From: Magnolia sinica
Lineage: Eukaryota; Streptophyta; Magnoliopsida; Magnoliales; Magnoliaceae
Length of the DNA: 64,000 bases
Assembly (NCBI RefSeq): GCF_029962835.1
Contig: NC_080579.1
Coordinates: forward strand, 82,539,959 to 82,603,958
Reading direction: 5' to 3'
How positions within the stretch are numbered: position 1 is the stretch's first letter; each line of letters begins with the position of its first letter. Shown here piece by piece: positions 11,464 to 23,466 of this stretch. The translations under genes and the position numbers were made by a program. The notes beneath the pieces were generated by a model. It made no database searches. It saw nothing but the letters and a program-made list of their open reading frames with translations, and had not been told where the DNA came from.

Positions 11464-14400
11464 TGTAACGCCCCAAAAATCGGGGGTCGAGCAAAGCTCA
11501 ACTCCCAAGATCCGTCACATCCCTTATGCAACATAGATAATGATATTTAAATGTTGTCTATATTAGTATATTAAACATGAATGGGATTACACTAAAATAG
11601 CATATCATACTCTAGAGATGCTTAAATTGAGCAAGCGGAAGACTGAGATAAATATATAAAGTATGAAAGTGTTTATCAATCCCCAGAGTATGAGTATGTT
11701 ACCAGGCTAAATAAATACATGTATGGTTCCAACATTTACAAAATATCAAGTGTAAAGGTTTAACTAATCCATAGTCCCATAATCTCGGCGACGCAACTCT
11801 AGGTTTACACAGACCCACCTAAGAGCTGAATGTAGGAGAACTCCTCCTCGTCAAAGAAGTCTGGCTCCGTCGCGAAAGCCTCATCATAATCTGCATCTAA
11901 ATCAGAGTCTGGTTGGTATTTTAAAACATCATCTCAGAGTAGGAGTGAGTGATCAACTCAGTGGTACTATAAGGCAAAGGTTAACATGTTATCAATTCAA
12001 TCAAGCAGTAATGATAAGGTAATACAACAAATATTTCCTAACTACTCTGGTTAATGTAGGAATGAATGCGTAATGATGCATGCCCTCGCCTGCACTCCCT
12101 CAGCAACATCATCTCACGATCTCGCATGGCAAACTCCCTAAACATATGCTTCCTTGCCAAAGCACATACAATGCGGTGCATGAACGTGTTAGCCAAGTAA
12201 CTTATTAGGCTTATTCATACAACAGGTTCGGAAAGCTAAGATAACTCTCTTTATATTACTTACCTAAACAATGATCCCTCTAGGGTCGTCAGTCCTAGTT
12301 AATCACATACGATAGGCAAGTTGTAGGGCATCACCCCTGATGAAAAGTAGTGGATAGGTAAGTTCACGAGTTACACTCGAGGTCACTATGGAGAGGATCG
12401 TCACCTCGGCGTAGGCCTAGTTTATACTTGAGGTCACTACGGGAGGCTCGTCACTTAAACATAAGTCGACAACTTGAATACAGTGTCCCATACACTACCA
12501 TATTTGGCTCACGAGTTTGAGTTGCTCACTGGTCACTACGGGGAGGCTCGTCACCTCAACGTAAGCCGACAGCTCGACCACGATGTCCCATACACCACCA
12601 TGTCTGGCTCATAAGTCTTAGCAGATCTTAGTACCATGGTTGAAATGGGCTTTACATTAGTAAGTGGTACCTTAGATTCAAGCAGTAGTGTCTATACATG
12701 GTAAATAAATAATAGGCCAATCGGGTTATTTGACAAGTGCGATTGGTATGAGTGTACGTTGAATTGATCGACATAGAGCACGTAAGCACTCCGCATGGCC
12801 TAACCACTATCAACAATCACCGTACGGCTTGGATTCATCGAATGGGTCTAATGTGGTGAAACTAGTTCGGCCACTCAGTCGGGAACCATTATCGATTTCC
12901 TGGACTACGTAGTAGTCCCAATCATACTCAAATGCAATAGTTGGTCACATATGTTAATCCTAACAGCATTTAACAAACAATTTAAACATAATTCTCATTT
13001 GAGAATATTATCAAACACATTGAACATGTTGTTATACATATGTGTTTTATCCATAAATCATATAGCAGAAATTACATTATATGAAGGAAACTATAAATAT
13101 GGATAAGGCAGTTGAAACTCCCATCTCAACACCCTTGTTGGAAGTGATTTATCAAACAATTTCTTATTCAGACATTTTATCAAACACTTAGACTACATAA
13201 TACTATATACACAAACTAAATTAGTTATAACATATATTATAGCAAATCCTTTCATAAAGGAGTTGTCATATACACAATAAACATGTATTATAGATTAATA
13301 GTCATGGCTAGTATAAATCATAATTTCACTTTCATTCAAACATTTCAACAAACACAGAATGCATTTTATATTTACATAGCGCACACACAAGTATAGTTTA
13401 TCAAATACATCGTAACTAAGATCATATGGCAGCAATCTAGTCAGACATAAATCATTGCTGACATTGAAAACCTTGAAAACCATAACCTAAACATTTATAG
13501 TCCGCACCTTTCGTTGATATGCCCGTTACGAACTCCGTTCATACACTACGTCCCCGTCTATAGCACAGCGGCTACCTAAATCATGAATTAGGTTAGCTAT
13601 TTCGTCGATTCCTCTATTTGGATTCCTAAAACAAGATTAGGGTTAGGATTTCTTATCCAAATCGGAGTTGGAATGGCTCGTGTAGCTAGATGTAAAGATG
13701 ATTTAGTGCGTGTAGTCATAAGAGAGAAACACTGCCTCAATCTCCCAAACTCTCTCTCTTCTCCTCACTCTTTTCTCTTCTTTGTTCTCTTGTCTTTCCT
13801 AGGGTTGGAGAAAATTCGTATGAAATGGGAATGGGGTGGTTTAAGGTCCTTAAGAACTAGTGTAAATGGCCCCAGGGCCACGGTATACCTAGGTTATAGC
13901 CAAAGGGTGTCTGTTTCAGGCAAACGGGACTCATCTGGAGGCCCATTACTCACCTGCATCATGGAGTAAGTTTCTTGACCATGGATCCAAGCCAAGTTAC
14001 GATTTCAGTCTAATCAGATTTGTGGATCGACCGTGGAGGACTTGTATCAGTTCAACAGTCATCGTCACTCGATCAGGGCCATAAGTATACTGACATGTGA
14101 AGAAAAATTTTCCTAATCCACGGGTAAAGTTTGGTTAGAAACTGAAAGTCTGAAGTCTTCAATTTCGCCCGTAAGCGAATGGTCCAATTCACTTAAATTC
14201 TGGTTCATTTTCTAAAGATATTCGGGTTTCTTACACACTTTGCTCAGGGTTCAAGTTGTGCGTTTCTGAATACTATTTGGGCTCGATTCCCACGATGGTT
14301 GTCAAGCCCAATAAGGCGGTCATAACCTTATAGTTTTATGGTCATCAGACTTTCAACGCGCGGTCTAGGTCCGATACGGAGTTTCAATGTGCTCCTGAGA

Positions 14401-14627
14401 GCAACTGGGTTATGAGATTTCCCCTAGGTTCTTAAGTAATGTTGAGCTAACGATTTCAAGGGTTTTGGGTCTTGCAGTTTGTATAGATAGTGGTTCAAGA
14501 TGATCCACAGATTAATTTAGTTTATTACTTAATTAATTTTTGTCTAATTTCTACAGAATTCGATCCTTAGTAATTTCTGCCTAAGGTGATACTTGGGTCT
14601 TTGTATGGATTTTTCTAAGATGTTACA
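11464..14627 (-). repeat. 5' LTR of the Tekay element
   Basis: This 3164 bp copy runs from TGTAACGCCCC to GATGTTACA and is followed by the target duplication TTCTT (14628-14632). It aligns with 1594-4294 over both flanks but has an additional AT-rich middle (about 13010-13630). It also lacks about 9 bases covering the TATA-like motif seen in the left copy. Confidence 0.93.
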
Positions 14628-14632
14628 TTCTT

Positions 14633-15660
14633 AGCCTAATTAGTATGTTCCAAATACATCCAAAAACTCATATTGACCTATTGATAGCCCAATTTTGGAG
14701 TTTTGATTAATCTAGTTATTATATCTTGTTCTTTATAGTTATAATGAACTATATTTGGGTTATCATTTTGTACAAGTGAACCAGACTAAATAATTAAATA
14801 GACAGTTGGTGGGTTTCAAATGATGGACGAACCCATTAATTTAGTATACATGTTAATGAGTTATGATTTGGTCCGAAATAGGATGATTACCCTTCTTATA
14901 TGGCTTATTTTATTTGTTGACATTTAAATCATTGATCCAACCATCAGTTTAGAAAAGAATTTCTCCCAACCTTTAAATGGTTAGTATCAACCACTTTTTA
15001 GGCCTAGTCATACCACTTACATATGTTCCATTGATGGGTAGGATTATCTAGGCCATCATTAATATAATTTTATGAAATTTAAACTGGCTGTGTTAGCTAT
15101 CGCCTTCAATCAGTGAAAATTTTATAAAATTTGATTTGTGATTATATGATTTAGTATTAGGATTGTATAGAGTTGCATTTCCATTCAATTCTAGCAGTGA
15201 CAGAAATATAGACAACCATCGTTTAGTAGGATGGAAGTGGTGTGGAGTAAATGATGGTAGTGGTGTAAGGCTGAGAGACGCATTTCACCCACAAGTGTCG
15301 AGTATCCCAGATGTACATGATTAGCATCAGTTAACTTCAAGTTCAAGAAAGTCACTTGCATGTCGTGACTTCATCCCACATGAGGAGTTGTGATGATGTG
15401 TTAGACTTCATCCCACGGGAGGATTTGTGATGATGTGTCAGACTCTCGCCGAGATTGTATGATTGGGCCCATCATCATCCTAGACAATTTAATTGAAGGC
15501 CCCAATCAATTGAATGTTAATAATGAATTTGACTTGATGTTGAGTTTATATTCATGAATAATTAAACACCTTACTAATGTGAGTATTTTTTGTAATTGGC
15601 TAATGTTCCAACTCAATACAATTATGTATCCCTTTTGATTGAGTCCAATTATCCCAAATG
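14633..15660 (+). mobile_element. Copia leader, second part
   Basis: AT-rich sequence without coding signal, continuing the outer copia element after the Tekay insertion. It ends where gag-like coding starts. A 37 bp duplication sits inside it at 15367-15440. Confidence 0.6.
15367..15440 (+). repeat. Two-copy 37 bp tandem repeat in the copia leader
   Basis: GACTTCATCCCACATGAGGA... at 15367 recurs at 15404 with four to five changes. Both copies end GTGATGATGTGTTA/GTCA. A third copy begins at 15441 but decays at once. Confidence 0.8.
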
Positions 15661-15674
15661 AAAAAAGTTCGCAG

Positions 15675-16410
15675 GTATAGTCCTAGGGTGCATGGATATA
15701 GACATTGCCTTGGAAGAGAAGGAACCTCAAAAGCTATTTGACATGAGTACTGAATAACAAAATATACACTATAAGGCATAGGTCAAATCCAATAAGATGT
15801 GTCTCAAAATCATAAAGCACTTGATTTTTGAAACAATGAAAGGTGTCATGCTTGAAACCAAGAAGGCCAATGTTTTCATAACTATAAATAGAAAACCAAT
15901 TCAAGAAATTGGATAAAGCTTAAGTGAGTTCCCTTTTGAGTAAGTTAACTTGCGCATCCTACGATGACCATGGAAACATCTGACAGTACATTGTAGAACT
16001 GATCACCTAGGTGGTCTCTAAGATTCACTCATTCAGTCTTAAAATAAAGGATGAACTCTTAGTATACGTAGTCTTGAACTCCTTACCTCTTCAATTTAGT
16101 ATGTTTCAAGTTAACTATAACACCTAAAAGGATAAATGAGTATTGAACAAATTGATTTCTCAATGCATTTAAGAGGAGGAAAGGCTCAATAAGCAAGGCA
16201 AGGTACACAGTGTCCATCTTGTAACCTCGGTACATGGACTTAATGAAAAAAGAAAAAGAAAATAAGGTTATGATCAACGACCTTCTGGGTCTACAATTGG
16301 CAATCAACATCAACCTGAAGGTCAGTCGAGTAAAAAGAGGCTAAAGAAGAATAATTGTTTCTCTTGTAAGAAGCTGCACCATCAGAAAAGGACTAAATTA
16401 AGTTTAAGCA
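15675..16410 (+). pseudogene. Copia gag remnant
   Basis: The translation keeps the plant copia gag start: a MDIDIALEEKEPQK-like segment near 15690, then a SNKMCLKIIKHLIFETMKG segment near 15790. It ends in a zinc knuckle near 16350 reading CFSCKKLHHQKRTK, so the pattern C-x2-C-x4-H is kept and the last Cys is lost. Several stops and frame changes interrupt it. The gag core between these motifs is poorly preserved. Confidence 0.8.
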
Positions 16411-16439
16411 ATGACTCATAAAGAAAGGTAGTGATCATG

Positions 16440-18348
16440 TCTTGATCTGTTTTGAATCTAAAATAGCTAATGTGTCGATAGATTTTTGGTGGATAGATTT
16501 TGTTACGACTATTTACATTTGTAATTCCATGTATGATATGCTAAAGGGTTGGCCACCAATTGATGTAGAGCGATCAATTTATATAGGCACCAACGTTAAA
16601 GTGGATATAGATGTAATTGGAGTCTGTAGGCTTAAGTTAAAGTCAAGTTATATATTGAAGTAGATACATTTTGTGTCTTTTATAAGGCCCAATTTAGTTT
16701 TTGTTTCTTATTTAGACAAATATAGTTATTCATTTAAATTTGTGAATAAAATGTTTAATAATTAATACAATTTAAATGTTAATGGCACTGGCACTGACAC
16801 TATGTTTAATAACTTATACCAACTAAACTTGAATTCCTCACATGTTTGTAATGTAGATTCTCTGCATGGAAATAAGTTATACTTAAGAGAAGAATGGATT
16901 GTGAAAATTCATCCATGTTGTGGCAAAAGCGATTAGGCTATATCTTTCGTGAGAAATTGAAGAGGCTAGTGTAGGAAGAAATTCTTAATTCTCTAGACTT
17001 CTTCAACTTTAAAGTCTGCACAGATTGCATAAAGGGTAAACAAACTAAAACAAGGAAGAAATGTGTAACTAGGAGTGTGAGACTCTTAGAGGTAATACAT
17101 ACGGATATCTGTGTACCATTCACTATTGCATGTTGGAGTGGACAAAGTATTTTATCACCTTCATAGATGACTACTCTCACTTTGAGTACCTTTATCCTAT
17201 AAATGAAAGATTAGATGCTTGAATGCTTTTAAAATCTATAAAGATGAAATTGAAAATCAACTTAATAGAAAAGATTAAAGTCGTTATATCTTATCGTGGT
17301 AGTGATTACTATCGCAGATATGACAAATTAAGTCACGATCCAAGACCCTTCACTAAGTACCTACAAGATTATGGTATTATCGCCTAATGCACTATGCCTG
17401 GAACTCTAGAGCAGAATGGTGTAGCTAAGGCACAATCGCACTTTAATGGACATGGTGCTTAACATGATTAGTGATTCAATATTGCTAAAATCTCAATGGG
17501 GCGATGTAATCAAAACAGTTGTTCATATCCTTAATCGAGTCCCTAAGAAGGTTGTATAGCAAACCCCTTATGAGTTGTGAAATGGGAGAAAACCAAGTCT
17601 CCGACACTTCCACGTATGGGGTTGTCCTATAGAGGCAAAACCCTATAACCTACATTAAAGAAAACTCGACCGTATAACAACAAGTTGTTTCTTCATTGAA
17701 TACTCAGAAATGTCAAAAGGTTATAAATTCTATATCCTCCCTACTCTAAGAGAATTATAGAGACTGAAAATGCCAGGTTCATTGAGCACAATGCTAATAG
17801 TGGGAGCTTGAAATTAAGAATATTATGCTCGAGAAAGAACGAACAATGATCCCCATCTTGGTCATTTCTAATAGCGTGGATGTATATCCTATAGTCGAGC
17901 CTCTAATCATTGCAGATTACCACAATGAACCTCTTATAGAACCCACTAAAGAAAGAAATCAAAACCCAATTCAATAAAATAAGGCATTAAGAAGATCTCA
18001 GAGGGAGAGGAAGCCTGCAATTCCTAATAATTGCAGCATCTACTTGCAGGAGCATGAGTTTGGTGTAGGGGTGGAAAAGGATCCCGAGTCCATTATACAA
18101 GCTAAACAAAGTAATAATTCTTCTTGATGGTTAGATGCTATGAGAGATGAATTAAAATACATTAATGACAATAAGTCTAGACTCTTATAGAATTACCCGG
18201 AGGAATTAAGCTAATTGCTTGTAAATGGGTATTTAAAATCAAACAAGACTATAAAAGGTAATATTGAATAATATAAAGACAGAATAATTGCCAAGGGTAT
18301 TAATTAATGTGAATGTATAGTATTTAAAGAAATATTTTCGCTAGTATC
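16440..18348 (+). pseudogene. Copia protease, integrase and start of RT (first pol segment)
   Basis: The protease region at 16480-16660 reads FWWIDFVTT, where the expected Asp-Ser-Gly active site is mutated. The pre-integrase zinc region at 16880-17060 reads LWQKRLGYI...FFNFKVCTDCIKGKQ. The integrase core at about 17090-17600 keeps VIHTDICVPF and, at its end, HVWGCPIEAKPYN. From about 18000 the linker leads into RT (MRDELKYINDNKSR, then the CKWVFKIKQD-type motif). Integrase before RT is the diagnostic order of Ty1/copia. Many stops and frameshifts are present. RT breaks off at 18348, where a solo LTR was inserted. Confidence 0.88.
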
Positions 18349-19799
18349 TGTCACGCCCCAAACTCAGAAACCGGGCTCACAAAATTTCCAATCGTCGAAT
18401 TCGGCATCGACAACCTCCGTAGTACCCCATTCTCAGTTCCCGACATCCATATACCAAGTTCTAATTCTGGGATCCTACAAGGAGAATTTTTCAGCATGAA
18501 TTTATTTCGTAATAAGTATAACCATAAGCATAACCCATGAACAATAACCAAGACACCATCACAAAATCCACTATGATAAAAAACTTTAAAGTACAATGCG
18601 CATAAAGAGAAATACAATGATAATAATAACATAACTCTAGAAGCTCTGCAGCATGCTCCAACTCCTGCTCAGCTACGATCTGGCGTCACTTACATGCATC
18701 AATCGTGCATAAGCTTATAGAAAGCTTAGAGAGTGGTGAGAGTATGTGCGTAATATAAGCATGCTCAGAATGCAATATTAGAGTAATGCAGAATATGCTG
18801 GTGAATCCATGAATACTATCAGCCGTACCAAGGCTATGCAATGCAAGGCATAATGATGTCGGTCATATCAAGGCCATGCGATGCGAGATGCAACTCAAGC
18901 ATGCAATCCTCATCCGAATCCACATATCAATGCAATTCATCACTAGAGCATTAAATATCAGTACAATTTTCACTCTAGATAACACCGAGGTTTAGTACAC
19001 TCTAAATAGCACTACCCCTTCCTCAGGCGTGCAGTCCAATTAAGCGTAAGAAACCTCACTATCCGCTTAGCCAATAGCCTGCCAATACCTATCCGGCACG
19101 TCGATAGTGGACCCATTTATGAGCTGGTTATACTCAACCTAGCAATTGTCCCCACCTTTGGGCGGGTAAGGCCACACCCCCTTCCAACCAACCACGACAC
19201 AGTGGGAGACGCGGCCTCCTGGTATTCGGCCCTCGTGTGCTCATGTATCCACTCGGTTTCGACGTTGGAGTCTTCCTCTGGTACCATCGGGTTTAGGAAT
19301 TTTCACCCAGGGACATCTATGGCGCTCCGATGCTAATAATAGTATATTCGGTGTCTAATCCTACCATCCACGATATGCATATGAAGGCTACGGCCCTGAT
19401 ATCGTTAGGGCGTACGGTAATCACAACACACAATGCAAGAATTATGAATCATACAATCCAGTCATACATCAATCCTGCGCATGCCGTGTGCTCATGTGGG
19501 ACAACTCCGCCTATCAAGGAGCCCCATAACAACCTGCCCAATGGCATATGCAATGGCCAACCACATCTCATATCAAGCATGCAGATGATGCATATGGGCA
19601 TATGTCATGATGCTATACTATCATGTACTCATAATCAGTATTGATAATCGGCCTAACAATGGGCCTAAAGGAAGGTCACAATGTAGACATTTAACCATCA
19701 TTGCCTATCAATGTGGACATTTAACCAACATTCTCCCAAGGAGTGGCCCCACATAAAGCCAAATGTATAATGGGCCCATGGCCTCACACAAGGGTCTAA

Positions 19800-20170
19800 T
19801 ATAGATCACCATGGGCCTCACTCAAGGGCCTAATACACATCACGATGGGCCTCACTCATGGGCCTCATATATATCACACAGGGCCTCGTCATATGGGTCT
19901 CACATACATCAAATGGGCCACAATACATGGGCCTCATATACATCAAATGAGCCACGTCCCATGGGAACGAACACATCACAATGGGTCACAACCCATGGGC
20001 CTCAAGCACATCACAATGGGCCTCTCATGCGGGCCAATATACATCAAGTGGGCCTCATCACATGGGCCACACCAATGGGCCTCATATACATAAAGTGGGC
20101 TGCAATACATAGCCTGCACTAATGGGCCTCATATACATCAAGTGGGCCACATCACATGGGTCGCACTAAT
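19800..20170. repeat. Degenerate GGGCCTCATATACATCAA repeats
   Basis: Variants of TGGGCCTCATATACATCAA recur about ten times at irregular spacing. The related LTR at 47583 holds a regular 46 bp version (50817-51215). Confidence 0.75.
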
Positions 20171-21648
20171 GGACCCACCGACCTAGCCGGTCCATCTACA
20201 CCATTCATTTATTTTTAGAGATCATTTTAGAGCATTACCCACAAAAATGAATCATATCGGAAGATCATCTGGACCATACCACAAATAGTAGTGGAGATAA
20301 TGATTTTCCCTGCTTAAAATTCGTAGGGCCCACCATCACGTTTATTTTCCATCCAATCTGTTCATACGGTCTCGAAGACCTGAACTAAGAGGAAAAAACA
20401 AATTTCATATTGATTCAAAACTTCTGGAACCCAAACAGGTTTCAATGGTAGGCATTCAATCCTTCACTGTTTTTATAGTGCGATCCACTTAATAGATGGT
20501 GGGGATATAAATCATATACATCAACAGTGGGTCCCACGAATGCATGGCGTGGTTAAAGCACACACAGCAGGTGGTCCACAGATGGATGACGTATATACAA
20601 CACATTCATCAAAGTGGAGTCCATCGATGGACAGATGGTGCAGCTAAAGCACATACAGCGTGGCGGATCCCACCGTCATACATCGTGAGGTGGGTCCCAC
20701 CTTCCACGTGGCTGGACAGTGTGGATGACCCATACATCCAACAGGCCCCACTGTTGATGGCCAGCATGGATAAATCACATACATCACGGCTAGCCTACAA
20801 CATCAGATGGACGGCGTGAAGAAACACATACATGATGCGGAACCCACTGGGCTCGCTGACATCATCACAACAGGTGGGTCCCACCATTTGAACGGTATAG
20901 ATGAAGCACATACATCGTGCGGGACCCACAAAACTTACTGACGTCACCACAGCAGCTTTATAGCTGTGTGTGGTAGATCAGCCAATCCGCTTCTCACTGT
21001 CCAATCCCTGGACAGTGAGGATACAACACATCCATCAAGGTAGACCCCACCGTCCAAGGACTGGACGGTGTGGCTACAACTTGCATCTGGTGGGGTCCAT
21101 GGACAGTGTGGACCCCACACACACATCATCAAGTGGGCCCCACGTGCTGGAGGCAGCACGGACAGCGTGGATATAACACCTGTATCATGTGGGACCACAC
21201 GAATAGACGATTGATATATAACTCATACCACATGATCAAACCTCCAGAACTTGCTGACGCAATAGTTGCAAGCTGCAATGGAGCCCACCGTCCAAGGTCT
21301 GGACGGTGTGTATTTCATTAGGTGGGACCACACGTGTGGCCCACCAAGCTTTAAATAAAGCTGATATTTGTTTTTCCTCTTCACCTGGGCCTGTCCAGAC
21401 AGACAGGCAGCAAGCCCTTCCACTTGACATCCAACAAGATGCACCCCACAGGTAGATGGCATGGATATAACCCATAAATCATAGTGGGGTCCAATAGGGT
21501 GGGCCACACGGCCCTAGAATCAGGCCGATATTTGTGTTTTCCTTCATCTAAGCTGGCCCAAAAATAGGCAGCAAGGTGGGCTCCATAAACTAGATGGTCT
21601 GGATTTTTGATCACATCAGGTGGGCCACACCATATATCACCATAAAAA

Positions 21649-21655
21649 AAGAGAA

Positions 21656-21705
<50 letters not shown>

Positions 21706-21720
21706 TGTGTGTGTGTGTGT
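21649..21720. repeat. (GA)n-(GT)n microsatellite
   Basis: An almost pure GA run of about 50 bases is followed by a short GT run, inside the solo LTR. A shorter GA-rich stretch occupies the matching place in the related LTR (about 52320-52355). Confidence 0.95.
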
Positions 21721-22513
21721 GAAGGGGAGGGACCCTGCCACTATGGGCCCTCCCTGTACTTAATACAATGCATACATCAAGTGGGTCCCACATAAGTGGG
21801 CCCATAAATAGAAATCAATGGTGAAAATCTAAAGATCACCCACCTATTACACTCCTTAGTCCCTTGGCTTCCTTGGCTCCTATGATAAACCTTTGATGGT
21901 GGATGATGAAGTTTGGATGGTGGAGATGAGAGTTTTTGGGGTAGGGAAGTGGGCCACACTTAGCTTCTCCTTGGGAGGCTTGGACGATTGCTCTCTCGAT
22001 TGCTTGTGAGTGAAGAGAGAAAATGAGAGAGAGAGAGAGAAGTGATGGGATGAAAAGGGATGGAGTGATGGGTGATGGGTGTAAGGAAGGGATGGGTGGA
22101 GAGAGAGAGAGAGTGACTTTGTATGAGAGAGGTATGGGTTGCCATGCCTTGTTGGTAAGAGAGAGATGGGTGTTGACAGGATATGTACTTGACTTGCACA
22201 TTGATTGATTGATTTGATATTTGGTAGAGATTCTCTTGGGTTTTGCAAATGCGCGACATTTTTCTCGAAATAAACACGGGCCCACAACTCCCGGCGTGGG
22301 TATCGCATCGGCATGTGAGATGCGACATTGGAACTACGGCGACAATGCGGTTGCTAAGATACAAATTTTGAGTTGAGTCGACATAGATATACAAGATGCG
22401 ACTTAGGGTCACGTGCAAACGCTGATTACAGGTCGCGAGTTGCCAGAATTCGACCGAGAGGATCATGGAAGTCTAAGGAACGGCACGGGCTAGGATACGT
22501 GCCTCACAGTATC

Positions 22514-23362
22514 CAAGAAAGACTCATTCATAATCATATGACTCAAATAAATTTAGAGATATACCAAATGGATGTAAAAAATGCATTTATCAATGGAGAT
22601 CTGAAAGAAAATGTATATATGATTCAACTAAAAGGTTTTGCAGTTGATGAGTCAAAACATATGGTTTGTTTCAATCTGTTTACAGGTTGAAACAAGCATC
22701 ACAATAGTGGTGCCTAAAATTTAATGAAGTGGTTTCCTCATGGGGTTTTGTAAAAAATACTACAAATGTGTATCTATGTTAAAATTAGTGGAAGTAAGTT
22801 CATTATATTAATTTTATATGTCGATGACATTCTGTTGGCTAGCGGTAATATTGAGAAGTTATGCAATATTGAGAAATTTTTATCTCAAAGATCTGAGATG
22901 AATGATCTTGCTAATGCCTTATTTGTCATCGACATTGAGATGCACTATGACATATCACGTGGACTGCTTAACTTGTCACAGATGGCCTATATTGATAGGG
23001 TACTTAAAAGGTATGGCATACAAAACTATACTCCTGACTAATCGCCCATTGTAAAGGGTGAAAATTTTGACCAATTCTAATGTTCAAAGAATGATTTAGA
23101 AAAGAATTGTATGAAAGATTTTCCATACGCATCAGCTATACAGAGCATTATGTATATTCAAGTCTGTATGTGACCAAATATCACTTTTGTAGTTGGAATA
23201 TTGAGTATCTTTCCAACCCAAGGATGCAACATTGGATAGCAGTTAAGAAGGTGTTACGCTACCTGAAGCGAACAAATGACTTCATACTCATATATGAAAG
23301 GTCTGACCATTTGGAGTTGGTTGGATACTTAGAAACAGATTTTGTTGCTTGCTTAGACACTT
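22514..23362 (+). pseudogene. Copia RT (second segment) and start of RNase H
   Basis: RT resumes after the GTATC duplication with LEIYQMDVKNAFINGDLKEN and, after a frameshift near 22690, continues with the catalytic box LILYVDDILLA (about 22810-22845), where YVDD is intact. Further conserved RT positions run to about 23100. The connection to RNase H at 23220-23360 reads LSNPRMQHWIAVKKVLRYLK and ends DFVACLDT. At that point the coding sequence is interrupted and resumes at 42119. Frame breaks are few compared with the gag and integrase part. Confidence 0.9.
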
Positions 23363-23466
23363 AATGAAATTGTGATAGGACCTCTATCATTGAAGTATAG
23401 ATATATGTCCAAGTGTCCTAGAGGGGGGTGAATATATAGGATTTTTAAAACTTTAATCATTCTTAA
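23363..23466 (+). mobile_element. Roughly 2 kb inserted unit, piece 1 of 3
   Basis: Copia RNase H stops at about 23362 and resumes at 42119, so everything between is inserted. Apart from two younger insertions, three pieces remain: this one, 35371-35753 and 40611-42118. The piece contains GTCCTAGAGGGGGGTGAAT, a sequence I associate with LTRs of plant copia elements, although I cannot prove it. The exact boundary and any target duplication are unclear. The last five bases, CTTAA, are the Athila target site. Confidence 0.6.

Larger units (their letters stand above)
1594..14627 (-). mobile_element. Full-length Tekay-type Ty3/gypsy chromovirus, degenerate
   Basis: Two long direct LTRs (1594-4294 and 11464-14627) start TGTAAC and end GTTACA. 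The element is flanked by a perfect 5 bp target duplication TTCTT (1589-1593 and 14628-14632). In coding direction the order is 5' LTR (right), Met primer-binding site, an extra ORF, gag, protease, RT, RNase H, integrase with a degenerate chromodomain, polypurine tract, 3' LTR (left). That order with integrase last is Ty3/gypsy. The chromodomain-like tail and long LTRs point to Tekay (Del). All ORFs are broken by stops and frameshifts, so the copy is not autonomous. Confidence 0.93.
18349..22508 (-). mobile_element. Solo LTR, 4.2 kb, inserted in copia RT
   Basis: It starts TGTCACGCCCC, ends GCCTCACA, and is flanked by a perfect 5 bp duplication GTATC (18344-18348 and 22509-22513). Copia RT is interrupted exactly here. 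No gag or pol is found inside. Both ends and much of the middle are shared with 47583-53164, so the unit repeats as a whole. I infer minus orientation: the CACTGAGTT-type and tandem region lies at the left, as in the minus-strand Tekay LTRs, and a TATTTAT motif reads on the minus strand near 21810. GTGGGCC motifs are dense from 19740 to 21620. Confidence 0.85.

Noticed and set aside
21836-22466. Serine/leucine-rich minus-strand frames of up to 168 codons
   Set aside because: They arise from a GA-rich stretch in the solo LTR. Three overlapping frames are equally open and none shows a domain.
18349-22508. A complete non-autonomous element (LARD or TRIM type) instead of a solo LTR
   Set aside because: I see no direct repeat between the left and right ends of the unit, no primer-binding site and no polypurine tract inside. 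The whole unit behaves as one LTR.
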